From CAZJAT01 sp964544145 (GTDB taxonomy: Bacteria > Hydrothermota > 32-111), in the NCBI GenBank assembly GCA_964544145.1, contig CAZJAT010000006.1, positions 19,004 through 83,003 on the forward strand: DNA of 64,000 nt. The letters are read 5' to 3'. The position numbers were made by a program, and so were the translations under genes. Of the stretch, positions 1 to 7,892 are shown piece by piece. How positions within the stretch are numbered: the stretch's first letter is position 1; each line of letters starts with the position of its first letter. The notes beneath the pieces were generated by a model that was given only the letters and a program-made list of their open reading frames with translations, ran no database searches and was not told where the DNA came from.

Positions 1-599
1 ATGCCTTTGATTATATATTTCACAATAACACTCTCTGTTTTCAGTATAAAAAAACTAAGATCCTTGATAAGGTATCCAACAATATACATTAATATTGTAA
101 ATAGACCGCTCATCACAGGTGAACTGAATGTTGAGAAAAATATTGCAATGGCTGATAATAATATAAATTGGAAAAAAATAAATATAACTGCAAGCATCAG
201 ATTTGATGATAAACCGGAATGTGTGACAAATACAGTGAGTATGAGGAATAAACCTGTAGCTGCACATACTGAGAGTATGATCATAAGAAGTCCCAGATAC
301 TTGCCTATGATAAATTTAGCCCTTGAAACGGGTTTTGTAATAATTAAATATATGGTCTTCTTTTCCACTTCCTGATAAACCAGTCTCGTCCCTGCAAGCA
401 GTACGATAATCAGTGAAAAGAAGGATATGGATGACAAACCAACATCCTTGATTATTCTGTCCATTTCTCCCAAAGCAATAGGTGATATAAATACAGAAAT
501 AAATATAAGAAGAATTGATATGATTATGAGTGAGAGTATTACCCTGTTCCTCAGTGATTCCTTGAAGACAGTTCCTGCTATTGTTAATATCTTGCTCAT
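1..599 (-). CDS. ABC-2 type transporter permease (partial, C-terminus outside window)
   Basis: Reading the minus strand from an ATG at 599 gives an open frame of 199 codons that runs off the window edge, so the C-terminus is missing. The start MSKILTIAG is followed by several hydrophobic segments: about residues 20-42, 58-70, 100-125, 135-160 and 162-180. A polar stretch near residues 75-95 (VYQEVEKKTIYLIITKPVSR) is typical of ABC-2 permeases in which the ATPase is a separate protein. The start overlaps the stop of the ATPase gene upstream (ATGA-type overlap), so the two are translationally coupled and surely form one transporter. The substrate is unknown. Because the pair follows two prepilin genes, it may correspond to the ABC transporter (PilH/PilI) next to pilA in Myxococcus; that is inference from order only. 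Confidence 0.85.
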   Translation of the reverse strand, partial: MSKILTIAGTVFKESLRNRVILSLIIISILLIFISVFISPIALGEMDRIIKDVGLSSISFFSLIIVLLAGTRLVYQEVEKKTIYLIITKPVSRAKFIIGKYLGLLMIILSVCAATGLFLILTVFVTHSGLSSNLMLAVIFIFFQFILLSAIAIFFSTFSSPVMSGLFTILMYIVGYLIKDLSFFILKTESVIVKYIIKG

Positions 600-1516
600 T
601 TGTCCCCCTTGAGCAGATTCATGAAATACTCCTCCAGCCTGCTCTCTCGAGGCATAAATGCAATAATCTTGCCATTATTACTGTCAACTGTATGCCTTAT
701 TTCCTCTGCAATATTCTCATCCTCAACTGTTATATATATATTATTATCCCTTTCAGCAAAAAATTTCACTCTATTTCTGAATATTTCCAAGACACCTGCA
801 TTGGAAATATTTATTTCAATATCAATTTCTTTTAATTCCCTATTGATAATATCCCTTATATTACCTGTTCCAACAATATTGCCATCATTAATAATACAAA
901 CCCTGTCTGCTATCATCTCAATATCAGGTAATATGTGGCTTGAGAATAATACTGTTTTCCCTCTTCTCTTCATCAAAAGTATGATATCGCGCAATTCCTT
1001 TCTGCCTACAGGGTCCAAACCGGAAAGAGGTTCATCCAGTATAATAAGCTCAGGGTCATTTATTATTGCCTGTGCAATACCTAAACGCTGAGTCATACCC
1101 TTTGAAAAGGTGCCGACCCTTTTGTTCATCACATCTGTAAGTCCCACCAGTGAGAGAAAGGTCTTTATTCTGTCATCTCTATTCCGAGAATCTGTTTCAT
1201 ATAGACTGCATATCATCTTCAATGTTTCATATGCAGTAAGGAATGGATAGAATGAAGGGTTTTCAGGCAGAAAACCTATATCATTGAGAACACTATTATT
1301 TCTTATATTGCTGTTCATAATACTTATATTTCCGCTGTCCGGGCGCAACAGTCCCATAATCAATTTCAATGTTGTTGTCTTACCTGCCCCATTGGGCCCC
1401 AGATAACCGAATATCTCATTTCTTCTGACATCAAATGTGATACCCTTTAATATGGAGTTTATATTCCCTCTGAAATGGGATCTAAAACCCTTATGTACAT
1501 TATTGACATTTATCAT
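596..1516 (-). CDS. ABC transporter ATP-binding protein
   Basis: This 306-residue ATPase energises the permease encoded just downstream. Visible motifs are Walker A GPNGAGKT (about residues 40-47), signature FSKGMTQRLG (about 137-146), Walker B LIILDEP (about 157-163) and the H-loop histidine in SSHIL. The last 90 residues are an accessory domain usual in CcmA/NatA-like ATPases of ABC-2 exporters. A TTG four codons upstream (1528) is a possible start, but GGAG at 1523-1526 lies 6 nt before the ATG at 1516, so I chose the ATG. A strong terminator ends 16 nt upstream of the start, so expression probably depends on read-through from the prepilin gene. The transported substrate is not evident. 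Confidence 0.9.
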   Translation of the reverse strand: MINVNNVHKGFRSHFRGNINSILKGITFDVRRNEIFGYLGPNGAGKTTTLKLIMGLLRPDSGNISIMNSNIRNNSVLNDIGFLPENPSFYPFLTAYETLKMICSLYETDSRNRDDRIKTFLSLVGLTDVMNKRVGTFSKGMTQRLGIAQAIINDPELIILDEPLSGLDPVGRKELRDIILLMKRRGKTVLFSSHILPDIEMIADRVCIINDGNIVGTGNIRDIINRELKEIDIEINISNAGVLEIFRNRVKFFAERDNNIYITVEDENIAEEIRHTVDSNNGKIIAFMPRESRLEEYFMNLLKGDK

Positions 1517-1531
1517 AAAACGCTCCAATAC

Positions 1532-1558
1532 AAAAAAATAGGGGGCAATAGCCCCCCA
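1532..1558 (-). terminator. Rho-independent terminator after the first prepilin gene
   Basis: On the minus strand GGGGGC-TATT-GCCCCC forms a six-pair GC stem, extended by a G-T and a T-A pair. It is followed by TA and seven Ts. It lies 20 bases after the prepilin stop and only a few bases before the Shine-Dalgarno site of the ABC ATPase gene, so it may cap pilin mRNA while letting some transcripts through. Confidence 0.88.
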
Positions 1559-1578
1559 TTATTCAATCAAATTAATGA

Positions 1579-1998
1579 TTACTGTCCGGGTGTCAGTGCA
1601 AGATCAATAGCAGCTCCGCCTTTCTTTGCACCTGTGATGGTGTAGAAAGAACCGTCAAAGCTTCCTGCTGCTGCATTTTCAGCATATCCGACTCTACCCT
1701 CTGTTGAAGCAGGTCCTGCTTCAATAGCAGCTGTTCCTGATTCTGTGGGATCAAATGGATTGGTGAAATTGCTTGGCAGATCATCATCTTCGCTGATATC
1801 TGTTAAATCAGGATATCCGCCTGAATGGTCAACCGAAATGGTCTCAACAGTAACCTGAACTGTGTGCATATTGGCCTTTACTGATGCTTCCTTTGCTCTG
1901 TCAATAATCTTGACAAAATTAGGTATAGCAATTGCAGCAAGAATACCAATAATAACAACCACAATCATCAATTCAATAAGTGTAAATCCTTTCTTCAT
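1579..1998 (-). CDS. pilA: Type IV prepilin (major pilin candidate 1)
   Basis: This 139-residue prepilin has a class III signal MKKG^FTLIELMIVVV: a short basic leader, glycine before the cleavage point, phenylalanine +1, glutamate +5 and a hydrophobic helix of about 20 residues. PilD-type peptidase should cleave and methylate it. The C-terminal globular part has the GYPDL and NPFDP elements and the FYTITG strand seen in short pilins and GspG-like pseudopilins. It has no cysteine, so it lacks the disulfide-bounded D-region of classical PilA. An AGGAGG site lies 4 nt before the ATG. A sigma-54-type promoter lies upstream and a strong terminator follows, so it is probably expressed as its own short mRNA. 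It is clearly paralogous to the next gene upstream. Confidence 0.93.
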   Translation of the reverse strand: MKKGFTLIELMIVVVIIGILAAIAIPNFVKIIDRAKEASVKANMHTVQVTVETISVDHSGGYPDLTDISEDDDLPSNFTNPFDPTESGTAAIEAGPASTEGRVGYAENAAAGSFDGSFYTITGAKKGGAAIDLALTPGQ

Positions 1999-2022
1999 TG
2001 GACCTCCTATGTGATTTGTTTA

Positions 2023-2052
2023 TGTATAAGCATTATTCATTCCATATGTAAA
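2023..2052 (-). promoter_or_regulatory. Promoter of prepilin gene 1 (sigma-54-type, with an overlapping sigma-70-like reading)
   Basis: At 2029-2044 the minus strand reads TGGAATGAATAATGCT. It has GG and GC dinucleotides exactly 10 nt apart, as in the -24/-12 element TGGCAC-N5-TTGCW. The predicted start near 2018 leaves a leader of about 20 nt carrying AGGAGG. The same DNA can also be read as TTTACA-N18-TATACA. The sigma-54 reading is favoured because the second prepilin gene has the same element and a sigma-54 activator gene lies in the locus. Confidence 0.6.
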
Positions 2053-2060
2053 TCATTCTA

Positions 2061-2091
2061 TTGTTCACCTTACTAAATCTGTAAAGAACAA
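2061..2091. promoter_or_regulatory. Inverted repeat upstream of prepilin promoter 1
   Basis: TTGTTC at one end and GAACAA at the other enclose CTTTAC/GTAAGG-type inner arms around a 7-nt centre. It is centred near 2076, about 58 bp upstream of the predicted transcription start. It could be an activator-binding dyad or a hairpin in the 3' region of the second prepilin mRNA. No T-tract follows on the minus strand, so it is not a classical terminator. Confidence 0.4.
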
Positions 2092-2107
2092 CATTCTCAT
2101 TATGCCA

Positions 2108-2503
2108 TCAGAATGTATGTGTTGACGGATTAAGCAATAATAATGGGGTTGAAATATCCTTGCCAAATCCTGTTATTGTATAATATCCGCTCTCACCCTC
2201 ATATTCGACAACACCTTCAATATTGGCAGCAGAGGAATTCTGAATACAGGGATTAGCATCATTAAATGGATTCTTGAATGTTGGTAAATCATCCATAAAT
2301 GAAGCAATATTAGGGAAATATGTCTGATTATTGTCAATAGCCCTTGTTTCAACAGTCACCTGTGTTGTATGCATATTCGCTACTACTGAAGCCGATTTGG
2401 CTCTGTCTACAAGTTTGTAGAAATTGGGTATGGCAATTGCTGTCAGTATACCGATTATCACAACAACAATCATTAATTCAATAAGTGTAAATCCTTTTCT
2501 CAT
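2108..2503 (-). CDS. pilA: Type IV prepilin (major pilin candidate 2)
   Basis: This 131-residue prepilin is close to the one encoded downstream. Its signal MRKG^FTLIELMIVVV has the glycine, +1 phenylalanine and +5 glutamate required for prepilin peptidase. The C-terminal domain carries NPFND and a YYTITG strand, with a single cysteine and so no disulfide loop. A longer frame begins at 2554, but that would place 17 extra residues before the leader, and its codons overlap a good promoter. I therefore start at the ATG at 2503. No Shine-Dalgarno site precedes it: the -10 box ends 7 nt before the ATG, so the mRNA is probably leaderless. Two adjacent pilins may be alternative major subunits or a major/minor pair. 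Confidence 0.9.
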   Translation of the reverse strand: MRKGFTLIELMIVVVIIGILTAIAIPNFYKLVDRAKSASVVANMHTTQVTVETRAIDNNQTYFPNIASFMDDLPTFKNPFNDANPCIQNSSAANIEGVVEYEGESGYYTITGFGKDISTPLLLLNPSTHTF

Positions 2504-2510
2504 ACAAATA

Positions 2511-2539
2511 ATTGTAGCATTTTTTGTTCCATTTGTTAA
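2511..2539 (-). promoter_or_regulatory. Promoter of prepilin gene 2 (leaderless; sigma-54 and sigma-70 readings)
   Basis: Minus strand TTAACA-N17-TACAAT, with TG one base before the -10 box, ends 7 nt before the ATG. Overlapping it at 2516-2531 is TGGAACAAAAAATGCT, with GG and GC 10 nt apart as in sigma-54 promoters. That reading predicts a start near 2505, two bases before the ATG. Either way there is no room for a Shine-Dalgarno leader. Confidence 0.62.
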
Positions 2540-2588
2540 TTTAGCTTTTAACATAACTTCGCTTATTATAAATGAGTCTACTTATTCC

Positions 2589-3704
2589 TTATTTGCGAAT
2601 TTTCGCATTATGCAAATATATCTGCTTATGCTGATTACACATTGTTAAGCTTGTAAATATGTCTGATTTTGGGAATTCAATACGGGATTTATTATTCAAA
2701 TACTTGTATATAATCTTATATAATTCATCCACATTAAAATCACTGCTCACATAATCTGATATACCTGCCATATCAGCCAATTCACCTATACCCCCAGCCG
2801 GGAATGATATAAATGGTATATTCATTATATATGCCTGTATAAGCACCCTTGGCAGTCCTTCCCACATAGATGTGAAGAGTATTAAATCCAAATCCTTCAT
2901 ATAATGCTCTACATGCTCTGTGAAACCGGTAATCATTATACTTTCTTTCATATCATATTCTTCTATCATCTGTTCAATTTTCCATCTCTCTGGGCCATCA
3001 CCTATTATAATGAATTTTATATGTGGAAATTCTTTATGTATCCTGTGTGCTACATGCACAAATATATCTATGTGTTTCATTCTCTTGAAATTGGTTATAG
3101 TACCAATGATATTTGTATCCGTAATATGCCTTTTTAATCTCACGAATCTCTTGTAATCAATACCGCTGTAAATAATCTCTGCATTACCCATATCAATACC
3201 ATTATGTAAAGCAATATTAATATTTTCGCGGCAAACAGAGATAAATATATCGGTAATTCGGCTTAGAATTTTTTCTGTCAGTATAATTAAATGCTTTAAA
3301 ATATTTTTCTGTGAATCATAGAAACTCCAGCCATGCACTGTGAATATATTGGGATGAATATTGCACACATAACCTGCAATCCTGAATATCATACCTGCCT
3401 TAGGTGTATTTGAATGAAGAATAAAATGAATATATCTCTTTTTCAGCAATCTTAATATATGCACACTGCGCCAGAGAGCCGCTAAATCCATTAATGGATT
3501 AATAGATCTAATCATATAGGGATTTATTATTATCTCAGCATTTAACTGCTGAAATCTCCTGAGCCAATGCCCGCCCCTGCCTGTTATAATAATATGTTTA
3601 AATAAGTCACTATTCAATCCGCGTATCAGTTCATATAGATGATCCTGTGCTCCGCCTATATCCAGACGCGTTATTGTGTGAATAATGATAATTTTATTTT
3701 TCAT
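2589..3704 (-). CDS. Glycosyltransferase, GT4-like (GT-B fold)
   Basis: This 371-residue protein is a retaining GT-B glycosyltransferase that probably adds one sugar to the lipid-linked polysaccharide repeat at the cytoplasmic face of the membrane. The N-terminal domain has the acceptor-side loop RLDIGGAQDHLYEL (about residues 13-26) and a GWSFYD element. The C-terminal donor domain has IIIGDGPER and the E-x7-E region in SMWEGLPRVLIQA. Donor and acceptor cannot be read from sequence. It overlaps the WecA-like gene upstream by 11 nt and has no Shine-Dalgarno site of its own, so it is translated by coupling. The prepilin genes follow. Confidence 0.88.
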   Translation of the reverse strand: MKNKIIIIHTITRLDIGGAQDHLYELIRGLNSDLFKHIIITGRGGHWLRRFQQLNAEIIINPYMIRSINPLMDLAALWRSVHILRLLKKRYIHFILHSNTPKAGMIFRIAGYVCNIHPNIFTVHGWSFYDSQKNILKHLIILTEKILSRITDIFISVCRENINIALHNGIDMGNAEIIYSGIDYKRFVRLKRHITDTNIIGTITNFKRMKHIDIFVHVAHRIHKEFPHIKFIIIGDGPERWKIEQMIEEYDMKESIMITGFTEHVEHYMKDLDLILFTSMWEGLPRVLIQAYIMNIPFISFPAGGIGELADMAGISDYVSSDFNVDELYKIIYKYLNNKSRIEFPKSDIFTSLTMCNQHKQIYLHNAKIRK

Positions 3705-4692
3705 TATTGAGCCTGAATATGTAGAAACCTATTCTAATGAGTACAATAACAGTAAATCCATATATCACAAATGCCCAGAAAATATTAACTATTGTTGAAA
3801 TAAATGCCAGTAGTGATAAAACCGCCTGTAAAAGAATCATAACAAATACAATAAAACCATTTCTTGCAATAATTGCCTTCATTCTCAGAACAAAATGGTC
3901 AGCAGAACCGTGAAGCGGATTTTTTCCTCTGCTTATTCGCGCAAATGTGACATATGCAGTATCAAATATTGGAATACCGAATATAAGAATGGGGGTCAAA
4001 TATGCAATATTATTGACAGATGTGTAACGCGTATTGATTGAAAGAACAGCAAGCATCAGACCAAGCAGAAGAGAGCCGGAATCACCCAAGTATATCCTTG
4101 CATCAGGCTTATTGAATATAAGGAATGCTGCCAGAAAACCCGTAATAATGGAAAGTAAGAGAATGGGAGAATTATAGAATCCCGATATATTTATAAAAAT
4201 CAGTGTTAATGCAATAATCAATCCTATACCGCCGGCCAGGCCATCCATTATATCCATAAGATTGAATGCATTCATAATACCTGTTATCCAGATAAATGTA
4301 ATTATTGCATTTATGATGAATGGGAATGATGCCACTTCAATAACAATCCCTCTGCTTATAAGAAAAACAGCTATCAAGCTCTGCACAATAATCTTTGGTA
4401 AAGGCGAGAGACGCTTGATATCATCAATTATACCTAAAATAAATATCAAACAAAATGATAACAGAATCTCCCAGCTAAACATTTGCTTTCCTGAAGTGAG
4501 TGAAAAAGCATAAAAACAAATAATAATAATGAAAAGGATTATTCCCCCTATCTGCGGAATTGGTTTTTTATGAGTTTTCAGTTGAGTATTAGGTTTATCT
4601 GTTAATCCAATCTTGTGGGACAAAGGTATGAATATCATTATCATAATAATACTGAAACAAAATGCAATAAATGCATATATAAGGTTATTCAT
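3694..4692 (-). CDS. Undecaprenyl-phosphate sugar-1-phosphate transferase (WecA/MraY family)
   Basis: This polytopic enzyme of 332 residues (about 10-11 membrane helices) should transfer a sugar-1-phosphate, typically an N-acetylhexosamine, from a UDP-sugar to undecaprenyl phosphate and so start repeat-unit assembly. Family motifs visible are GIIDDIKRL (the DD motif, about residues 97-105), NAFNLMDIMDGLAGG, and YLGDSGSLLLG. The loop HGSADHFVLRM carries the HxxxH-like cytoplasmic motif of the WecA branch. Its position among glycosyltransferases, away from any mur genes, favours a WecA-like rather than MraY role. It overlaps both neighbours. Confidence 0.92.
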   Translation of the reverse strand: MNNLIYAFIAFCFSIIMIMIFIPLSHKIGLTDKPNTQLKTHKKPIPQIGGIILFIIIICFYAFSLTSGKQMFSWEILLSFCLIFILGIIDDIKRLSPLPKIIVQSLIAVFLISRGIVIEVASFPFIINAIITFIWITGIMNAFNLMDIMDGLAGGIGLIIALTLIFINISGFYNSPILLLSIITGFLAAFLIFNKPDARIYLGDSGSLLLGLMLAVLSINTRYTSVNNIAYLTPILIFGIPIFDTAYVTFARISRGKNPLHGSADHFVLRMKAIIARNGFIVFVMILLQAVLSLLAFISTIVNIFWAFVIYGFTVIVLIRIGFYIFRLNNEK

Positions 4693-5897
4693 ACTAATTC
4701 CTTTGCTTTTTTCACTGCTCCGGCAATATCATTGGCTACAAAACCATAATGCCAATTCCCATACCTGCCTGTACAGTGAATATCATTATCTTTGAGATAT
4801 GACAGATATTTATTCACAGTATCCATTCTTATCCTATTATATATTGCATAAGCATATTCTATATCAAAATCTTCCCTTATTACAATATCATCTTCACTAT
4901 TTATTAGATTGTATTTGCATAAACTATTTATAATGCCATCAAAATTAATCGTCTTTTTTTCCCTATAGGATATCTCAATAGATAGTAAGTAGTGATATCC
5001 TGGAGCCATATTATTATTTACATTAGAGGGAATTCCCACTCTGTAAAAAGGTATATCCTTTTCCGGAAAATACAGCCAATGTTTATCTGTCGGACAGCTG
5101 CCTCTTATACCAAGATTAATATTATATACTGATGTATATTCCAGCTGGTTCTCAAACCCATTTATCAGTTTTATGAGTTTTTTCAGGGGAATAGTGGATA
5201 ACAGAATATCATAATTAAAACATCTGTTTGCAGTACACAATGATTTGTTTTTTAAATCAATACTGTTAATGTCATTATTAAATTGTATCCCGGATAAATC
5301 AAATGTGTTTAAAATATTTCCAAACCCACCTTCTTTCGGATAATAAAAATAATCATTATATGAGTTTTTTTCTTTACTCCCTTTTATTATATCACTATCC
5401 GTAAAGTGAGGAATGAATTCCCCAAGCCAATCAGTTGTCATATCTTTTAAATCATATTGCCAGAGTTTCTCATTATAGGGAATCATAAAATGCTTACCTA
5501 TACCCCCGCCATAGTACTTGATAATCCAGTCATAGAATGATTTGACTTTAATGTCCATGGGTCTATTTATGAATTCTTCAATGCACTCTTCTTTTATTTC
5601 CCTGCCTGCTTCATGGAAATTGGACTGAAAGGGATAATCAATGATTTTGTCATTTATTGCAATACCGGATTTTTTCTTGATTTTATTCAAACTATTTATA
5701 TCAATTAATTTAAAAACTGTGTCCTCAATTTCAGAAGGGATATGCATATAATGACCTGTCTTGTCAAATACAAATTTTTCTTTCCTTATAGAACTGCATA
5801 AACCACCGGCATATGATTCTTTCTCAATAATGGGACATTTTAGTATTGTTCCTGCTGTTATGCCTGATAAACCGGCACCAAGTATGAGTGTCTTCAT
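4689..5897 (-). CDS. FAD-dependent oxidoreductase (protoporphyrinogen oxidase/UDP-galactopyranose mutase-like)
   Basis: This 402-residue flavoprotein opens with a dinucleotide-binding fold, LGAGLSGITAG (about residues 6-16) and an acidic ribose-binding end IIEKE. It continues with YAGGLCSS and FDKTGHYMHI, which recall the flavin-contacting KYGAHLFHT region of UDP-galactopyranose mutase. The segment around IPYNEKLWQYDL also resembles mutase substrate-domain sequence. Related proteins are common in polysaccharide clusters and are usually left without assigned substrate. A sugar mutase or sugar oxidoreductase role is inference. It overlaps the GT gene upstream and the WecA-like gene downstream by 4 nt each. 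Confidence 0.8.
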   Translation of the reverse strand: MKTLILGAGLSGITAGTILKCPIIEKESYAGGLCSSIRKEKFVFDKTGHYMHIPSEIEDTVFKLIDINSLNKIKKKSGIAINDKIIDYPFQSNFHEAGREIKEECIEEFINRPMDIKVKSFYDWIIKYYGGGIGKHFMIPYNEKLWQYDLKDMTTDWLGEFIPHFTDSDIIKGSKEKNSYNDYFYYPKEGGFGNILNTFDLSGIQFNNDINSIDLKNKSLCTANRCFNYDILLSTIPLKKLIKLINGFENQLEYTSVYNINLGIRGSCPTDKHWLYFPEKDIPFYRVGIPSNVNNNMAPGYHYLLSIEISYREKKTINFDGIINSLCKYNLINSEDDIVIREDFDIEYAYAIYNRIRMDTVNKYLSYLKDNDIHCTGRYGNWHYGFVANDIAGAVKKAKELV

Positions 5898-6916
5898 CTA
5901 AGTATTCCATTGATAAAATGTTCTATCGATTTGCTCAATCTTTTCCAATCATATTGTCTGCCTATTAGCTTATAAGCATTTTCCTGCATTTGATCCATTT
6001 TATTCTCATCTTCATACATACTCAATAAAACATTAATTATTGACTGTCTATCTCCTGAATGTATATATCCGGTACAGTTATTGACTGTTATTGCATTAAT
6101 ATCACTTATATCCGGGACTATTGTGATTAATCCATTTGCTAAATACTCAAAATATTTTATAGGGCGAACACCAAACTTAAATTTATCTCTTCCGTAATTT
6201 TCATCAATCATAATCAGTCCAAAATCATAGAATTTGTAGTCAATCTTTTCATCCCTTATAATATCATAATCAGATTCACACTGCCCCATTCCCGACACAT
6301 AGACATCAAGACCAATATTCTGCTGCTTCAATCTATTTTTAATATCTATAATTGCCGTCAGATCATACCATGCGATATGATTAATAGCTATAACTCCCCT
6401 TCTCTTTACAGAAAAGATTTTCTGTTCAAGGATATAACCCCCATTGCTTGATACATGAATATCCCTATAGGGGATTTTATACTCTTCCTTTATATAATGA
6501 CCTATACCGCGGGAAAGCACAATAATCCCTTTTGCCATTCTGGCGGATATCTTTGAAATGAATCGCACAATAGATGATACCCTCTTTTTTTTATTATGGG
6601 ATTTCATTTCCTCTTCAACAACTGCATTATATTCTATAAATACGGGTTTATCCATTATTCTGGCAATTAATATCTGCAGATAACAGAATGGAAAATATCT
6701 GACATATAGTATATCAAATTCATTAAACCTTAATATGATAAAAAATAAAGATGATATATAGAAGAGAATATTATTGATACTGCACTTTTCCCCCTTATAA
6801 GAGAAAACTTCACAATCAGATGTGTCTGTCGGAAAATATCTAGTAAATGCCTTTATATGGACTGATGCACCATTTATTTTTTCAATATCAACATTTGTTA
6901 AATATATTACTTTCAT
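5894..6916 (-). CDS. Glycosyltransferase, GT4-like
   Basis: This 340-residue GT-B protein begins MKVIYLTN with the INGASVHI acceptor loop (about residues 14-21). A patatin-like N-half with FDILYVRYFPF and IEYNAVVEEE is typical of GT4 enzymes. The C-terminal domain contains FKFGVRPIKYFEYLANGLITIVPD, where K-x-x-E-Y-x-A-x-G matches the donor-binding region of family members lacking a classical E-x7-E. It probably works on the polysaccharide repeat; sugars are unknown. The ATG lies 6 nt after a TATAAT box with no Shine-Dalgarno site, so this gene seems to have its own leaderless promoter inside the cluster. Confidence 0.85.
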   Translation of the reverse strand: MKVIYLTNVDIEKINGASVHIKAFTRYFPTDTSDCEVFSYKGEKCSINNILFYISSLFFIILRFNEFDILYVRYFPFCYLQILIARIMDKPVFIEYNAVVEEEMKSHNKKKRVSSIVRFISKISARMAKGIIVLSRGIGHYIKEEYKIPYRDIHVSSNGGYILEQKIFSVKRRGVIAINHIAWYDLTAIIDIKNRLKQQNIGLDVYVSGMGQCESDYDIIRDEKIDYKFYDFGLIMIDENYGRDKFKFGVRPIKYFEYLANGLITIVPDISDINAITVNNCTGYIHSGDRQSIINVLLSMYEDENKMDQMQENAYKLIGRQYDWKRLSKSIEHFINGILR

Positions 6917-6922
6917 ATTTAC

Positions 6923-6950
6923 ATTATATATTTTATATTTAATATGTAAA
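6923..6950 (-). promoter_or_regulatory. Internal promoter, leaderless start at 6916
   Basis: Minus strand TTTACA-N16-TATAAT ends 6 nt before the ATG of the glycosyltransferase gene. The 41-bp intergenic space is just enough for the promoter and has no Shine-Dalgarno sequence. Confidence 0.65.
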
Positions 6951-6957
6951 TACTGTG

Positions 6958-7884
6958 TTATAGTGAATCAATGAAACATTGAATTTTCTCCGTTATTGTA
7001 TCACTGTATGGACCAATAATATGGTGATCATCAAAGAAACCGTTCTGTTGATATATAAAATCTATATAATCAATAAAATAGACATTATCATGCTCTAATA
7101 ATTGCGTTATAAGATTGTAATATGCAATCAAAATTTCTTCGGGTATTCTGGACTTATGCTCACAATAAATCGGTGTATTTATGAAAATAACTTTTATTTC
7201 ATTTAATTTACAAATATTTATAATCTTATTCACAGATTCAGCCATAATATCAGATATCCGGGATGGCTGATTATCTGTTTTATAAAGACTGTCAATATTA
7301 GCTGAATACAGATCATATTGCCATTCCCGGCATTCACGTCTATCATAATTTCCAAGGAATAATCCTTCATACTCTTCACTCTTGATATTCGTCCTGTTAA
7401 TATGGTCCAGCAAAAGAATTGGGGAAAACAGTTTAAATCTCATAATATTGATATAAAAATCTCCTGTATTGGTAAAGATCTTTCTTATTCCCTCCAAATC
7501 CAGGAAAAGCATATAGCGGCTTAAAAGCATATTGCGTTTTTTATCATTATTCAGCATATGTTCCTGATTAACTGTGATATTATGAGGAGATAAGCTCATA
7601 ATAATAATATCAATTGATTTATTATTTGATAGGATATTCCTAATTACATAATATGTGAAAAAAGGACTCTCAGCTCCTGAGGCTATATTTTTACATCTAT
7701 ACATAAGATCAGGATTGATTGCTGTTTGGGCATGTGAATCACCGATTACAAGAATTTCTGTACTATCCAGAATGTTGTCAATTGCCGTAAAGACCGTATC
7801 ATATCTTTTTTTAATCAATAATGTCATACTCAAATAAAACATTGAGAATATAATTAGAAAGATTGCAATCTTCTTTACATACAT
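6958..7884 (-). CDS. Membrane-anchored SGNH/DltD-like hydrolase-acyltransferase
   Basis: This 308-residue protein has one N-terminal membrane helix (about residues 6-24) followed by an extracytoplasmic SGNH-type domain. The nucleophile block is VIGDSHAQ (serine about 50), and FFDDHHIIGP near residue 290 supplies the Asp/His pair of block V. This layout matches DltD/AlgJ/AlgX-like partners of MBOAT acyltransferases, and the MBOAT gene lies immediately upstream, 8 nt away. The expected role is handing acyl, probably acetyl, groups to the polysaccharide outside the membrane. AGGAG lies 5 nt before the ATG. Confidence 0.8.
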   Translation of the reverse strand: MYVKKIAIFLIIFSMFYLSMTLLIKKRYDTVFTAIDNILDSTEILVIGDSHAQTAINPDLMYRCKNIASGAESPFFTYYVIRNILSNNKSIDIIIMSLSPHNITVNQEHMLNNDKKRNMLLSRYMLFLDLEGIRKIFTNTGDFYINIMRFKLFSPILLLDHINRTNIKSEEYEGLFLGNYDRRECREWQYDLYSANIDSLYKTDNQPSRISDIMAESVNKIINICKLNEIKVIFINTPIYCEHKSRIPEEILIAYYNLITQLLEHDNVYFIDYIDFIYQQNGFFDDHHIIGPYSDTITEKIQCFIDSL

Positions 7885-7892
7885 GAATACTC

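Noticed and set aside
1..375. Plus-strand open frame of 124 codons at the window edge
   Set aside because: The opposite strand carries a membrane permease that overlaps the ATPase gene perfectly; the plus frame has no family features.
600..1091. Plus-strand 163-codon frame
   Set aside because: Antisense to the ABC ATPase gene with intact motifs; a shadow frame.
1579..2503. Type II secretion pseudopilins rather than pilins
   Set aside because: The short cysteine-poor form is GspG-like, but PilT and PilS/PilR-like genes in the same locus point to true pili; a secretion role cannot be fully excluded.
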